A stretch of 64,000 nt of DNA from Desulfofundulus salinus (GTDB taxonomy: Bacteria; Bacillota; Desulfotomaculia; Desulfotomaculales; Desulfovirgulaceae). Below the pieces are notes generated by a model, which saw only the letters and a program-made list of their open reading frames with translations, was not told the DNA's origin and did not search any database. Of the stretch, positions 53,101 to 62,293 are shown one piece after another. Within the stretch, counting starts at the first letter, position 1, and each line of letters begins with the position of its first letter. The stretch is taken from positions 789,314 to 853,313 of the forward strand of contig NZ_RBWE01000001.1 of NCBI RefSeq assembly GCF_003627965.1, written 5' to 3'. The translations under genes and the position numbers were made by a program.

Positions 53101-54393
53101 ATGTTTCTTTTTCGATTGATGAACTTCATCATCGGTTATGTCACCATAACCATCCGGGGAGAAGTGCCGGAAAAATTTATCAATATGGCTGCCGCCCGGG
53201 GTATCTTTCTCTGGGATATTACCCGGCTCGGTGAGCAGACCATGAGGGCCAATGTGCGCTTGAATGCCGTACGGCCTTTAAGGCATATAGCGCGGCGCAC
53301 CCGGTGCCGCTTTCATATTACATGGCGGGTAGGCTTGCCTTTTCTCTGGATGCGCCTGGCCCGGCGCAAGGCACTGGCCTTTGGCGCCGTACTATTTGTC
53401 CTTGGACTGTACTTGTTAAGCTCCTTTGTCTGGACTATCGAGGTTACCGGTAATCGCAGGGTGCCCACGAAAGATATCTTATCCGTAGCTTCCGGGGCCG
53501 GTCTGAACCGGGGAGTGCCCAAATGGCGTTTGGATTGCCCCGCGGTGGAGAGGACACTGAAGACAAAGTTGCCCACCATTTCCTGGGCCGGCGTATATGT
53601 TAAGGGGACAAGGGTGACCATTGAAGTGGTGGAAAAAACCCTTCCCGAGGAGAAAAATCAATCTCCCGCCCATATTACAGCTATTAAGGCGGGCTTAATT
53701 AAAGAGGTCCTGGTGTTTAGCGGCCATGCGGCGGTGAAGGAAGGGGATACGGTAGTTCCCGGTCAAATTTTGATTTCCGGGATTATTCCTCCCCCTGAAG
53801 AACCCAGGCCCGAGCAGCTGCCAGCGACCGAAACACAAAGGGAACAATCCGTCCCTCGCCGGCCTACGTACGTTCACGCTGCGGGCATCGTCAGGGCCCG
53901 GGTATGGTATGAAGGATACGGCGAAGCCCCTCTGGTTGAAAACGGGGAGCGCTTTACCGGTCGCCAGGTTACCAGGGTTTGTATGAAAATCAAAGGCAGG
54001 GAAATAATTTTAGCAGGTCCCCAGAAAATACCCTTTTTGCATTATCAAACCGAGACCAGTGTGAAAAAGCCTCCCCCATGGAGGAATCTTCAGCTGCCCG
54101 TCGAACTTGTTATCAGTAAATATCGTGAAGTGGAAAACTACCGCTTGGTCAGGGACCGGGCAGAAGCCCGCCGCCTGGCCGGGGAGAGGGCGTTGCATGC
54201 GGTACAAAAGCAGTTGCCTCAAGGAGCCAGGATAGTCCACAAACAGCTGGATGAGCTGGTAGTGAAAGAGCCGGAGAGCCTGGTGCGGGTCAAAGCCTTC
54301 GTGGAGAGCCTTGAGGAAATCGGCACCGAACAACCCTTTACCCCGGGGGAAGAGTCTCAAAATCAGGCACCGGCGCCCTCTTCCCAGCCATAA
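53101..54393 (+). CDS. yqfD: sporulation protein YqfD
   Basis: A 430-residue membrane-anchored protein of the YqfD family. The N-terminal domain (GYVTITIRGEVPEKFINMAAARGIFLWDI) is followed by one span (about residues 95-115) and the POTRA-like EVTGNRRVPTKDIL region, then a large extracytoplasmic part rich in Pro/Glu around 245-265. It is required for efficient sporulation in Bacillus, mechanism unknown. Homologues are typically about 400 residues. It sits between yqfC and phoH as in most spore formers. Confidence 0.92.
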   Translation: MFLFRLMNFIIGYVTITIRGEVPEKFINMAAARGIFLWDITRLGEQTMRANVRLNAVRPLRHIARRTRCRFHITWRVGLPFLWMRLARRKALAFGAVLFVLGLYLLSSFVWTIEVTGNRRVPTKDILSVASGAGLNRGVPKWRLDCPAVERTLKTKLPTISWAGVYVKGTRVTIEVVEKTLPEEKNQSPAHITAIKAGLIKEVLVFSGHAAVKEGDTVVPGQILISGIIPPPEEPRPEQLPATETQREQSVPRRPTYVHAAGIVRARVWYEGYGEAPLVENGERFTGRQVTRVCMKIKGREIILAGPQKIPFLHYQTETSVKKPPPWRNLQLPVELVISKYREVENYRLVRDRAEARRLAGERALHAVQKQLPQGARIVHKQLDELVVKEPESLVRVKAFVESLEEIGTEQPFTPGEESQNQAPAPSSQP

Positions 54394-54439
54394 CAGGTCT
54401 ATTCTAGCTATAGAAACAAGAGGGAGTTGGAGGGATAAG

Positions 54440-55396
54440 TTGGGCGAACACACTGAAGCCAGGGTGATCCTGGACAACATTGCCACGGCGGCCGAGATTT
54501 TCGGACGTCACGATGAACATCTGGCTTTAATGGAACGGGCCCTGGGCATAAGGGTAGTAACCCGGGGCGAGGAAGTGATTATTATCGGCCCGCCCGAACA
54601 GGTTGCCCAGGCCCGGGAGGTTTTCAATCAGTTACAGGACTTTTACCGGGCGGGTAACCGTTTAACTTTACACGAAATTAACTACGCCATTAAGGCCGTG
54701 CGGGCGGGTATGCAGGAAGCCCTGTCCAACCTGGCGCGGGAGGTGACCCTGGTTACCGCCCGGGGGAAACAGGTTAAGCCCAAGACACTGGGACAGAAAC
54801 AGTACATCGAAGCCATTCGCAAGCACGACATTGTTTTTGCCATCGGTCCCGCGGGAACGGGGAAAACCTACCTGGCCGTGGTTATGGCCATTCGCGCGCT
54901 GCGCAATAAGGAAGTCAACCGGCTGGTACTAACCAGGCCGGCTGTGGAAGCCGGAGAAAAGCTCGGTTTTCTGCCGGGGGACCTGCAGGAAAAAGTAGAT
55001 CCTTACCTGCGTCCTCTTTACGATAGCCTTTACGATGTACTGGGTGTGGAAAATACCCAAAAATACCTGGAAAGACATGTTATTGAAATTGCTCCCCTGG
55101 CCTACATGCGGGGGAGGACACTGGACGACGCCTTTATCATTCTTGACGAGGCGCAAAACACCACCGACCAGCAGATGAAAATGTTTTTGACCCGCCTGGG
55201 TTTTGGTTCCAGGGCCGTAATTACCGGAGACATTACCCAGATCGACCTGCCCAAGGGGCAGGTTTCCGGCCTGGTCCATGCCCAGAAGGTTTTGGCCCGG
55301 GTAAACGGTATTGCCTTTTGTTACCTGACGGGGGAGGATATAGTCCGCCACCCGCTGGTTCAGGAAATCATCAGGGCCTATGAGGAAGGGTCATAG
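54440..55396 (+). CDS. phoH: PhoH-family ATPase
   Basis: A 318-residue P-loop protein. It has the N-terminal KH-like/helical region, then the ATPase with Walker A GPAGTGKTY (about residues 138-146), TRPAVEAGEKLGFLPGD and Walker B IILDEAQNTT. Likely an RNA-associated ATPase or helicase-like factor acting with YbeY. TTG 54440 (MGEHTEARV) has GGAGGG 5 nt upstream; the longer frame from 54311 overlaps yqfD. pgpH follows after 27 nt. Confidence 0.93.
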   Translation: MGEHTEARVILDNIATAAEIFGRHDEHLALMERALGIRVVTRGEEVIIIGPPEQVAQAREVFNQLQDFYRAGNRLTLHEINYAIKAVRAGMQEALSNLAREVTLVTARGKQVKPKTLGQKQYIEAIRKHDIVFAIGPAGTGKTYLAVVMAIRALRNKEVNRLVLTRPAVEAGEKLGFLPGDLQEKVDPYLRPLYDSLYDVLGVENTQKYLERHVIEIAPLAYMRGRTLDDAFIILDEAQNTTDQQMKMFLTRLGFGSRAVITGDITQIDLPKGQVSGLVHAQKVLARVNGIAFCYLTGEDIVRHPLVQEIIRAYEEGS

Positions 55397-55423
55397 GTTG
55401 GTGGCACAAGAGGAGTGAATTTG

Positions 55424-57610
55424 ATGCTCCCTCTGGCCACAATTGGAAAACAGTTTGTTCACCGGCTGGCTCCGTTAATGGGACGGCGCAGGGTACGCCG
55501 GAGCGCAGCTGCGGTCATCTTTTTTTTGCTCATTACCATTCTCATTTCCATTGAATTTGTTCCCCAACGGGTTAATTTGCGGGAGGGACAGGTTTCCCCA
55601 GTCCAGATTCCGGCCCCCCGCAGTATTGTTTTTGAAGATAAGGCCAAAACCGAGGAAATGCGCCGCCAGGCAGCCGCGGCAGTGCGCGACCAGTACGACC
55701 GGGATCCCCTGGTAAGCGCGGCGGTCCAGCGGGATATTTCCACCGCCATTCAGGGGATCCGCGAGGTGCAGGCGGATACCAGGGCCGATGAGGAAGCCCG
55801 GGTAACCCGCCTGCGGGGGGTGCTGCCCTTTTCTTTGTCCCGGGAAACCCTGGTGGCCCTTACCAGGCCCGCTCCCCATACCCTGGAGCAGGTGGAACGG
55901 AGTGTAAACGGCCTGGTGGCCCAGGCCCTGGATAGCGAGGAAGGTATTACGCCGGACAAGCTGGAGGCTAAAAAGGCAAGTCTGGCCGACCAGGTGGCCC
56001 GCTGGGGTTTAAGCAAACCCTACCAGGAACTGGCCCAGGGCTTAATCCGTTATTACCTGCGGCCGAACAGCTTCTTCAATGCGGAAAAAACCCGCCTCTT
56101 AAAGGAGGCGGCCATGGCCACGGTGCCGCCCCAGATGGTGACCATCAGGCAAAACGAGATCATCATCCGGGTTGGGGATGTGGTTACCAAGGAACACCTG
56201 GCCAAGCTGGAGGCCCTTGGCCTCACCCAAACCGGGGTCCCCTGGCGCATATTGCTGGGCAGTGCTTTTCTGGTGGCCCTCTTGATGGTGGTGGTACTGC
56301 TCTATCTCTACCAGCAGAACCGGGAAATTTACGAACATGCCGGTCACTTATACCTGCTGGGTATCGTTGTCGTGGTGGTACTGGCCGTGGGCAAGGCCAT
56401 TACGGCCATCAATATCCCCTACTGGCCTGAGCTGGGCAACCTCGTGGGTTATATGACCCCTATTGCCGCCGCCGGGATGCTTATTGCCATTTTGCTTGAC
56501 ACGCGCCTGGCCATGCTGGTGGTGGCGGTAATGAGTTTTCTGGTGACCCTGATGATTGATGGACAGGTCCGTTTCGGACTGGTGGCCCTGGTGGGGGGGT
56601 TCGTGGGAGTTTACAGCGTCAGCAAACTCAGCCAGCGGGGCGATCTGGCCCGGGCCGGTGTTTACACCAGCGCCGCCAATATCGTTGTCATTCTGATCAT
56701 GGGTCTTTTAGGCAACACGCCCTGGGGCCTCATGATTACTTCCGGCGTGGGTTTTGGTTTGATTAACGGTATTTTGTCTTCCATTCTAACCATTGGTGCC
56801 CTTCCTTACCTGGAAAGCGCCTTTGGAATTACCTCGGCAGTCCATCTTCTGGAGCTATCCCATCCCAGCAATCCCCTGCTGCGGCGCTTGCTCACGGAGG
56901 CACCAGGGACCTATCACCACAGCATTATTGTGGCCAACCTGGCGGAGGCTGCAGCCGAGGCCGTGGGCGGGGAGACCCTTTTGGTGCGTGTAGGCGCCTA
57001 TTATCATGATATCGGCAAAATTAAACGGCCCTACTTCTTTATTGAAAACCAGTTGAACGGTGAGAACCCCCACGATAAAATTGCCCCTTCCTTGAGTACT
57101 TTGATTTTGACCTCCCACGTCAAGGACGGGGTGGAAATGGCCCGTGAGTATAAATTACCCCAGGCCATTATCGAGATTATTGAACAGCACCATGGCAGCG
57201 GGCTGTGCTCTTATTTTTACCACAAAGCCCTGGAAAACGGCCACGCGGAAAATGTCAATGAGGACGAATACCGTTATGATGGACCCAAGCCCCAGACCAA
57301 AGAGGCGGCCATTGTCATGCTGGCCGATTCGGTGGAGGCGGCGGTCCGTTCCCTGCAAAACCGTACCCCCGGCCGCGTTGAGGGAATGGTACGCAAAATT
57401 ATCAAGGATAAGCTCATGGACGGCCAGCTGGATGAATGTGACCTGACCTTTAAGGATCTGGATAAAATTGCGGAGGCTTTTTTTCAGGTACTGGGCGGAA
57501 TATTTCACACCCGCATTGAATATCCCGACCTGAGTAAGGAAATGGAAAGGAGAAGAAACAAAAGTGCCGGTTCTCGTAAACAACCTGCAAGAAAAAGTGC
57601 CGGTGGATGA
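55424..57610 (+). CDS. pgpH: c-di-AMP phosphodiesterase PgpH (7TMR-HDED / HD)
   Basis: A 728-residue membrane phosphodiesterase. An N-terminal span (about residues 25-45) leads to the extracytoplasmic 7TMR-HDED domain (PAPRSIVFEDKAKTEEMRRQ), then seven spans (about 275-465) and a cytoplasmic HD domain with HHSIIVANLAEAAAEAVGG, YYHDIGKIKRP and EQHHGSGLCSYF. It degrades the second messenger c-di-AMP, linking osmotic and potassium control. ATG 55424 follows GAGGAGTGA. Its 3' end overlaps ybeY by 47 nt. Confidence 0.95.
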   Translation: MLPLATIGKQFVHRLAPLMGRRRVRRSAAAVIFFLLITILISIEFVPQRVNLREGQVSPVQIPAPRSIVFEDKAKTEEMRRQAAAAVRDQYDRDPLVSAAVQRDISTAIQGIREVQADTRADEEARVTRLRGVLPFSLSRETLVALTRPAPHTLEQVERSVNGLVAQALDSEEGITPDKLEAKKASLADQVARWGLSKPYQELAQGLIRYYLRPNSFFNAEKTRLLKEAAMATVPPQMVTIRQNEIIIRVGDVVTKEHLAKLEALGLTQTGVPWRILLGSAFLVALLMVVVLLYLYQQNREIYEHAGHLYLLGIVVVVVLAVGKAITAINIPYWPELGNLVGYMTPIAAAGMLIAILLDTRLAMLVVAVMSFLVTLMIDGQVRFGLVALVGGFVGVYSVSKLSQRGDLARAGVYTSAANIVVILIMGLLGNTPWGLMITSGVGFGLINGILSSILTIGALPYLESAFGITSAVHLLELSHPSNPLLRRLLTEAPGTYHHSIIVANLAEAAAEAVGGETLLVRVGAYYHDIGKIKRPYFFIENQLNGENPHDKIAPSLSTLILTSHVKDGVEMAREYKLPQAIIEIIEQHHGSGLCSYFYHKALENGHAENVNEDEYRYDGPKPQTKEAAIVMLADSVEAAVRSLQNRTPGRVEGMVRKIIKDKLMDGQLDECDLTFKDLDKIAEAFFQVLGGIFHTRIEYPDLSKEMERRRNKSAGSRKQPARKSAGG

Positions 57611-58022
57611 GCAGCTTGTTGACCTGGTGGTAAAGGTGGCCGGGGAAGCTCTCTCTTTAGCCGGCGGCCCCGGGGACGCCGAAGTAAGCCTGGTTTTTGT
57701 GGACGACGAGTATATCCACCGGTTAAACCGTGAATACCGTGGGGTGGACAGGCCTACCGATGTGCTGTCCTTTGCCCTACAGGAAGGGGAACCGATGCCC
57801 GACGCGGGGGAGGAAACCTTGTTGGGGGATGTGGTGATTTCCCTGGAGACGGCGCGCCGGCAAAGTGAGGAGTACGGGCACAGCTTTGAGCGGGAAGTGG
57901 CTTTTCTGGTGGCCCATGGCGTGCTGCATCTCCTGGGATACGATCACCTGACGGAAGAAGAAGGCCGGGCAATGCGGGAAAAGGAGGAGGCCGTCCTGGC
58001 CCGGCTGGGGTTGGGCAGGTAA
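57564..58022 (+). CDS. ybeY: endoribonuclease YbeY
   Basis: A 152-residue zinc metalloprotein for 16S rRNA 3' maturation and ribosome quality control. The zinc site is HGVLHLLGYDH (about residues 114-124), preceded by RGVDRPTDVLSFAL and LLGDVVIS. GTG 57564 lies inside the end of pgpH behind AAAGGAGAAG, so translation is coupled. Neighbours phoH, pgpH, dgkA and era are its usual ones. Confidence 0.96.
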   Translation: MPVLVNNLQEKVPVDEQLVDLVVKVAGEALSLAGGPGDAEVSLVFVDDEYIHRLNREYRGVDRPTDVLSFALQEGEPMPDAGEETLLGDVVISLETARRQSEEYGHSFEREVAFLVAHGVLHLLGYDHLTEEEGRAMREKEEAVLARLGLGR

Positions 58023-58081
58023 GAGGGCCATTAAGAGCACCGCCCTTAGAATAGCTTGTGGTTACAGGATGTGACGTTGTG

Positions 58082-58477
58082 ATGGCCAGGGACAGTTTCA
58101 GAAAAAGCCTTGGTTATGCCCTGTCCGGACTGGCATATGCCCTACGCACACAGCCTAACATGCGCTTTCACTTTGGTGCCGCCCTGGTGGTAGTGGCGGT
58201 TGCCCTGCTACTGGGGGTAGGAGTACGGGATTTTCTCTTTATTCTCTTTGCCATTATCCTGGTGGTAATCGCCGAGATGTTCAATACTGCCGTGGAGACG
58301 GTGGTTAACCTGTATACCAATAAATACCACCCCCTGGCCAGGGTGGCCAAAGATGTTGCCGCCGGGGCCGTACTGCTGGCTGCCTTAAACTCGATGGTTG
58401 TAGGCCTTTTGGTGTTTTACCCTTACCTGCACGCCTTCGTTCGCTATTGGGCGCGTTCTTTGGGAGGTGTAAATTAA
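58082..58477 (+). CDS. dgkA: diacylglycerol / undecaprenol kinase
   Basis: A 131-residue DgkA-family kinase with three spans (about residues 33-50, 55-72, 97-118). The active site is EMFNTAVETVVN in the second helix, preceded by SLGYALSGLAYALRTQPNMRFHF. In Gram-positives the substrate is usually undecaprenol, recycling the wall carrier lipid. ATG 58082 follows GGATGTGAC; GTG 58079 is possible. It overlaps neither neighbour and cdd starts 1 nt after its stop. Confidence 0.92.
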   Translation: MARDSFRKSLGYALSGLAYALRTQPNMRFHFGAALVVVAVALLLGVGVRDFLFILFAIILVVIAEMFNTAVETVVNLYTNKYHPLARVAKDVAAGAVLLAALNSMVVGLLVFYPYLHAFVRYWARSLGGVN

Positions 58478-58478
58478 T

Positions 58479-58958
58479 TTGATTGACCTGCCGGTGATGC
58501 AGTTTCCTGTGGAAAAGCTCATTAATACGGCCCGGGCTTCCCGGGAAAGGGCTTACGCCCCATATTCCGGTTTCCGGGTGGGGGCAGCCATACTAACTTC
58601 GGAAGGAAGATTGTATACCGGATGTAACATTGAAAATGCCTCCTACGGTTTAACCGTTTGCGCCGAGCGGGTAGCCCTTTTTAAAGCAGTAAGCAACGGG
58701 GAAAGGCAATTTGCCGCCCTGGTGGTGATTTCCGACAGCGAGGATTACTGCACGCCCTGCGGCGCCTGCCGGCAGGTGCTGGCTGAATTCGGAAGCGAAA
58801 TCAAAGTTTATATGTGTAACCACCGTGGTGAATATATAGTAAAAACGCTTGCTGAACTATTGCCCCTGAGCTTTAAGTTAAAAGGTGGGGAGGCTGGGAA
58901 AATTGAAGACAGCCCACGCCCCAATCCTGTTCGTGTTGTGGAGCCGGTAGACAGGTAA
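58479..58958 (+). CDS. cdd: cytidine deaminase
   Basis: A 159-residue zinc-dependent deaminase of cytidine/deoxycytidine for pyrimidine salvage. Zinc and proton-shuttle residues are in TVCAERVA and PCGACRQVLAEF, with AYAPYSGFRVGAA and GCNIENASYGLT upstream. The homotetrameric form is about 130-136 residues; here a 20-residue C-terminal extension (EAGKIEDSPRPNP and onward) is added. TTG 58479 is set by GGGAGGTG (58463-58470). Confidence 0.94.
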   Translation: MIDLPVMQFPVEKLINTARASRERAYAPYSGFRVGAAILTSEGRLYTGCNIENASYGLTVCAERVALFKAVSNGERQFAALVVISDSEDYCTPCGACRQVLAEFGSEIKVYMCNHRGEYIVKTLAELLPLSFKLKGGEAGKIEDSPRPNPVRVVEPVDR

Positions 58959-59012
58959 ATTTGGTGCTGCCCGGGGGAGTTTCTTTAATGATAAAGGGCT
59001 GAAAGGAGGAAA

Positions 59013-59918
59013 ATGGTGGAACAGGAGAAATTCAAGTCGGGTTTTGTGGCCATAATTGGCCGCCCCAATGTCGGGAAGTCCACCCTTTTAAACCAGCTGG
59101 TGGGGCATAAGGTGGCCATTATGTCCGATAAGCCCCAGACCACCCGGCATAAAATCCATTCAATCATTACCCGTGATGATGCCCAGATCATCTTTCTGGA
59201 TACGCCGGGAATTCACAAGCCCAGGCACAAGCTGGGTGAGTATATGGTGGAAGTGGCCCTGGGCGCCCTGCGGGAAGTGGACGTAATCCTCTTCCTGGTT
59301 GAACCCCAGTTGCCGGGGCCGGGGGACGAGTACATAATCAACCAGCTCCGCGAGGTAACCACTCCGGTAATTCTGGTCATTAATAAAATAGATTTGCTGG
59401 ACAACAAGGCGGAATTGCTGCCCCTGATTGACGTTTTTAGAGAGAAATACAATTTTGCCGAGATTATCCCCGTTTCCGCTCTCAAGCCGGAAAACCTGGA
59501 CCGCCTGGTTGAGCTGGTGGTTTCCTACTTACCCTATGGGCCCAAGTATTATCCCGACAATATGGTCACGGACCGGCCGGAACAGTTTATTATGGCCGAA
59601 CTGATCCGGGAAAAGGTGCTTCACCTGACCAGCCAGGAAGTACCCCACGGGGTGGCCGTGGTGGTGGAGGAGGTAGAGCCGCGGTCGGACCAGCTGCTCT
59701 ATGTGCGGGCGGTCATTTATACCGAAAAGGAATCGCATAAGGCCATTTTAATTGGCAAGGGGGGGCGGATGCTCAAAGAGATAGGCCGGCTGGCCAGGGA
59801 AGAAATGGAACTTCTCCTGGGGTCAAAAATATACCTGGACCTGTGGGTCAAGGTCAAGGAAGACTGGCGTAACCAGGACCTGTACCTGCGGAACTTTGGT
59901 TACGCCGGCAGGGATTAA
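59013..59918 (+). CDS. era: GTPase Era
   Basis: A 301-residue ribosome-assembly GTPase binding the 3' end of 16S rRNA. G1 is GRPNVGKST, G3 DTPGIHKPRHKLG, G4 NKIDLL; the C-terminal KH domain holds ILIGKGGRMLKEIGRLAREEME. ATG 59013 follows AAAGGAGG. It closes the yqfC-to-era run; the recO gene that often follows is not here. Confidence 0.97.
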   Translation: MVEQEKFKSGFVAIIGRPNVGKSTLLNQLVGHKVAIMSDKPQTTRHKIHSIITRDDAQIIFLDTPGIHKPRHKLGEYMVEVALGALREVDVILFLVEPQLPGPGDEYIINQLREVTTPVILVINKIDLLDNKAELLPLIDVFREKYNFAEIIPVSALKPENLDRLVELVVSYLPYGPKYYPDNMVTDRPEQFIMAELIREKVLHLTSQEVPHGVAVVVEEVEPRSDQLLYVRAVIYTEKESHKAILIGKGGRMLKEIGRLAREEMELLLGSKIYLDLWVKVKEDWRNQDLYLRNFGYAGRD

Positions 59919-59924
59919 TTTTCC

Positions 59925-59954
59925 TTGACAGTACAGGAAAGGTTCTGATAAAGT
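59925..59954 (+). promoter_or_regulatory. sigma-A promoter of the mgtE leader
   Basis: TTGACA (59925-59930) and TAAAGT (59949-59954) are 18 nt apart, just after the era stop. The transcript would carry a leader of about 200 nt with hairpins GGCTGG/CCAGC (about 59962-59977) and GGGCTTC/GAAGGCCC (about 59988-60010, followed by TTTT). Confidence 0.65.
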
Positions 59955-60048
59955 AGTGTTGGCTGGAAAGCCAGCTAAGGTTTTCGGGCTTCCTCACGCA
60001 GGTGAAGGCCCTTTTCATTTTGCAAAAAAAATTCCCGGAGGTGGTACT

Positions 60049-60141
60049 GTGGACGGCGACCCTAGTAGGCAAAAGTTCATACTAAAACAAACAGGGGCCG
60101 GCCCCGGTATCCATGCTCCAGGGATGGTGGGCCGCCCCTGA
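60049..60141 (+). CDS. putative leader peptide of mgtE
   Basis: GTG 60049 has a near-ideal site, GGAGGTG at 60037-60043, and encodes 30 residues starting MDGDPSRQKFILKQ and ending GPGIHAPGMVGRP. The peptide begins with acidic residues and a proline, like the Mg-sensing leader MgtL (MEPDPTP), whose translation aborts at low Mg. Its 3' third is overlapped by a strong stem (CAGGGGC 60092-60098 with GCCCCTG 60134-60140) that ends on the stop codon, and mgtE begins 17 nt later. I found no M-box. A translated regulatory uORF is an inference; a cryptic small protein is the alternative. Confidence 0.45.
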   Translation: MDGDPSRQKFILKQTGAGPGIHAPGMVGRP

Positions 60142-60158
60142 AAAAAGGAGGTGGCCTG

Positions 60159-61511
60159 ATGTCCAAAGATCGGGAAGAAGTACGCCGGGCAGTTCTTTCC
60201 TGTCTTGAGGAAGGCTCTACCGACAGGCTGCGTCAGTGCCTGAAAGACTTACACCCGGCGGACATAGCCGAAGTGCTTCCGGACATTAGTTTGGGCCAGC
60301 AGGTCAAGGTATTGCGGGTCATGGAACCGGACAGGGCTGCCCAGGTAATTTTTGAGCTGGACCGGGAAAAGTTGCCCATCCTGATGGAATGCCTGGGCTT
60401 GCAGCGCACGGCCGATATATTAAGCGCCATGTTTACCGACGATGCGGCAGACCTGCTGGGAGACCTGCCTGAAGACCTGAGGCAGAAACTGCTGGGTCTG
60501 ATGGAGGCACACGAGGCCCGGGACGTCAAGGAACTGTTGACCTACGGCGAGGAAACCGCCGGCGGAATTATGACCACGGAGTACGTGGCCATCCCCCAGG
60601 ATATAACCGCCGGGCAAGCTATTGAAGTGCTGCGTGAAAACGCACCCGATGCCGAAACGGTTTACTATGTTTATGTGGTGGACGATCAAAACCACCTGGT
60701 GGGAGTGCTTTCCTTAAGGGAGCTTATCCTGGCAGCGCCCAATATGCGTATTGAGGACATCATGCGGCGCAAGGTAATCAGCGTGAATGTGCGTACCGAC
60801 CAGGAAGAGGTGGCCCGCCTGGTGGCCAAATACGACTTTCTGGCCGTGCCTGTGGTCAGCGATGCTGGTGAACTGCTTGGTATTGTAACGGTAGATGATG
60901 TTCTGGATGTTATTGAGCGGGAAGCCACCGAGGATATGATGCGCATGGCTGCAACCATTGATAGTGAAGGGGAGGACCCCGATGCCAGACCTTTTAAACG
61001 GGCACTGCGGCGCTTGCCCTGGCTGGTGGGTTTGCTCTTCGGAGAGCTGGTGGCCGGTCATGTGATCGAGGGCTTTTCCGAAACCCTGCAACATGTGACG
61101 GCCCTGGCTTTTTTTATGACGGCCATAGCCGGTGGTACGGGCAATGCAGCCACCCAATCCCTGGCCGTGGTAGTACGGGGAATTGCCACCGGAGAGGTAG
61201 ATCCCAGTCAAATTTTAAAGGTGATCTGGAAAGAAGCCCAGGTGGGGCTATGGGTGGGCCTGGTTTGCGGTCTGGTTGTGGGATCCTTTGCTTTTGTGTG
61301 GCAGGGTTCTCCATCCCTTGGTCTGGTTGTGGGTGGAGCACTGGCCTTGAGCATCACCGTTTCCACCATTCTGGGCAGTTTCGTGCCGGTGATTATCAAC
61401 CGCATAGGAGTGGATCCGGCCCTGGCCTCCGGACCCTTTATTACCACTTTAATGGATGTGAGCAGTATGTTTATTTATTTTACCCTAGCTACCATCATCC
61501 TGATCAGGTAA
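60159..61511 (+). CDS. mgtE: magnesium transporter MgtE
   Basis: A 450-residue Mg2+ channel. The N domain (DLHPADIAEVLPDISLGQQ) is followed by two CBS domains (about residues 140-260; MTTEYVAIPQDITAGQAIEVL, IVTVDDVLDVIEREATEDM), the connecting helix and five C-terminal spans with the pore motif ITTLMDVSSMFIYF near the end. The cytoplasmic part closes the channel when Mg2+ is high. ATG 60159 follows AAAAAAGGAGGTGG. The 3' end overlaps ubiX, on the opposite strand, by 27 nt. Confidence 0.96.
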   Translation: MSKDREEVRRAVLSCLEEGSTDRLRQCLKDLHPADIAEVLPDISLGQQVKVLRVMEPDRAAQVIFELDREKLPILMECLGLQRTADILSAMFTDDAADLLGDLPEDLRQKLLGLMEAHEARDVKELLTYGEETAGGIMTTEYVAIPQDITAGQAIEVLRENAPDAETVYYVYVVDDQNHLVGVLSLRELILAAPNMRIEDIMRRKVISVNVRTDQEEVARLVAKYDFLAVPVVSDAGELLGIVTVDDVLDVIEREATEDMMRMAATIDSEGEDPDARPFKRALRRLPWLVGLLFGELVAGHVIEGFSETLQHVTALAFFMTAIAGGTGNAATQSLAVVVRGIATGEVDPSQILKVIWKEAQVGLWVGLVCGLVVGSFAFVWQGSPSLGLVVGGALALSITVSTILGSFVPVIINRIGVDPALASGPFITTLMDVSSMFIYFTLATIILIR

Positions 61512-62084
61512 ACAATCTCCTGGCGGTTTATGTGTTTCCCATCTTTTTACCAGCTGGTTTTCGATACCCAAAAGATCTAATACCCGCCCTGTTGTTTGCA
61601 GGATCAGGTCTTCGATGGTTTCCGGGTGCTGGTAAAAGGATGGTGCCGGAGGCATAATAATTACCCCCAGCCGGGCCAGTTTGAGCATGTTTTCCAGATG
61701 GATGGCGTTTAAAGGCGTCTCTCTGGTCATCAAGATCAGGGGACGCCTTTCTTTTATGGTCACGTCGGCGGCCCGGGTGATCAGGTTGTCGCTGTAACCC
61801 CAGGCTATAGATGCCAGGGTTTTCATACTGCAGGGGGCAATGACCATTCCCTGGTGCACAAAAGACCCGCTGGCCACCGATGCAGCCAGGTCGTTGGCCG
61901 CATAAGAGTAGCTGGCCAATGCCATGACCTGCTCAGGTGTCCACCGGGTTTCCAGGGTGATGGTTTTTGCCGCCCAGGGGCTCAAAATAAGGTGGGTTTC
62001 AATTCCTGAGAGCTTTAGTTGTTCCAGCAGGGTTATGCCGTAAATCGCTCCCGATGCACCGGTTATAGCCACTACAATGCGCAA
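61485..62084 (-). CDS. ubiX: flavin prenyltransferase UbiX
   Basis: A 199-residue flavoprotein that adds dimethylallyl to FMN to make the prenyl-FMN cofactor of UbiD-type decarboxylases. VVAITGASGAIYGITLLEQL opens the fold; VIAPCSMKTLASIAWGYSDNLI and PLNAIHLENMLKLARLGVIIMPP are diagnostic. TTG 62084 has GGTAGGAAAAG upstream. No ubiD is in the window. It is convergent with mgtE. Confidence 0.94.
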   Translation of the reverse strand: MRIVVAITGASGAIYGITLLEQLKLSGIETHLILSPWAAKTITLETRWTPEQVMALASYSYAANDLAASVASGSFVHQGMVIAPCSMKTLASIAWGYSDNLITRAADVTIKERRPLILMTRETPLNAIHLENMLKLARLGVIIMPPAPSFYQHPETIEDLILQTTGRVLDLLGIENQLVKRWETHKPPGDCLPDQDDGS

Positions 62085-62293
62085 CTTTTCCTACCCGTCC
62101 CTTTATATGTATGTTTTGCCTGTTTTATTTTATCCTAACACCGGTAATTGTTCAATACGAGCCACATATAAGTCCATCCCTCGTTTAATGTTCCACCCCT
62201 TTAGCGAGTCTGCCAATGATACCCGGTGGAATTTTTTATAGCATAGGAGAAAGCCCGGCAGTAAATATTAGATATAGAAATGGGGGTGAGCTA

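Noticed and set aside
59955-60158. M-box (Mg2+) riboswitch before mgtE
   Set aside because: The conserved M-box core blocks are absent; the stems present do not follow its architecture.
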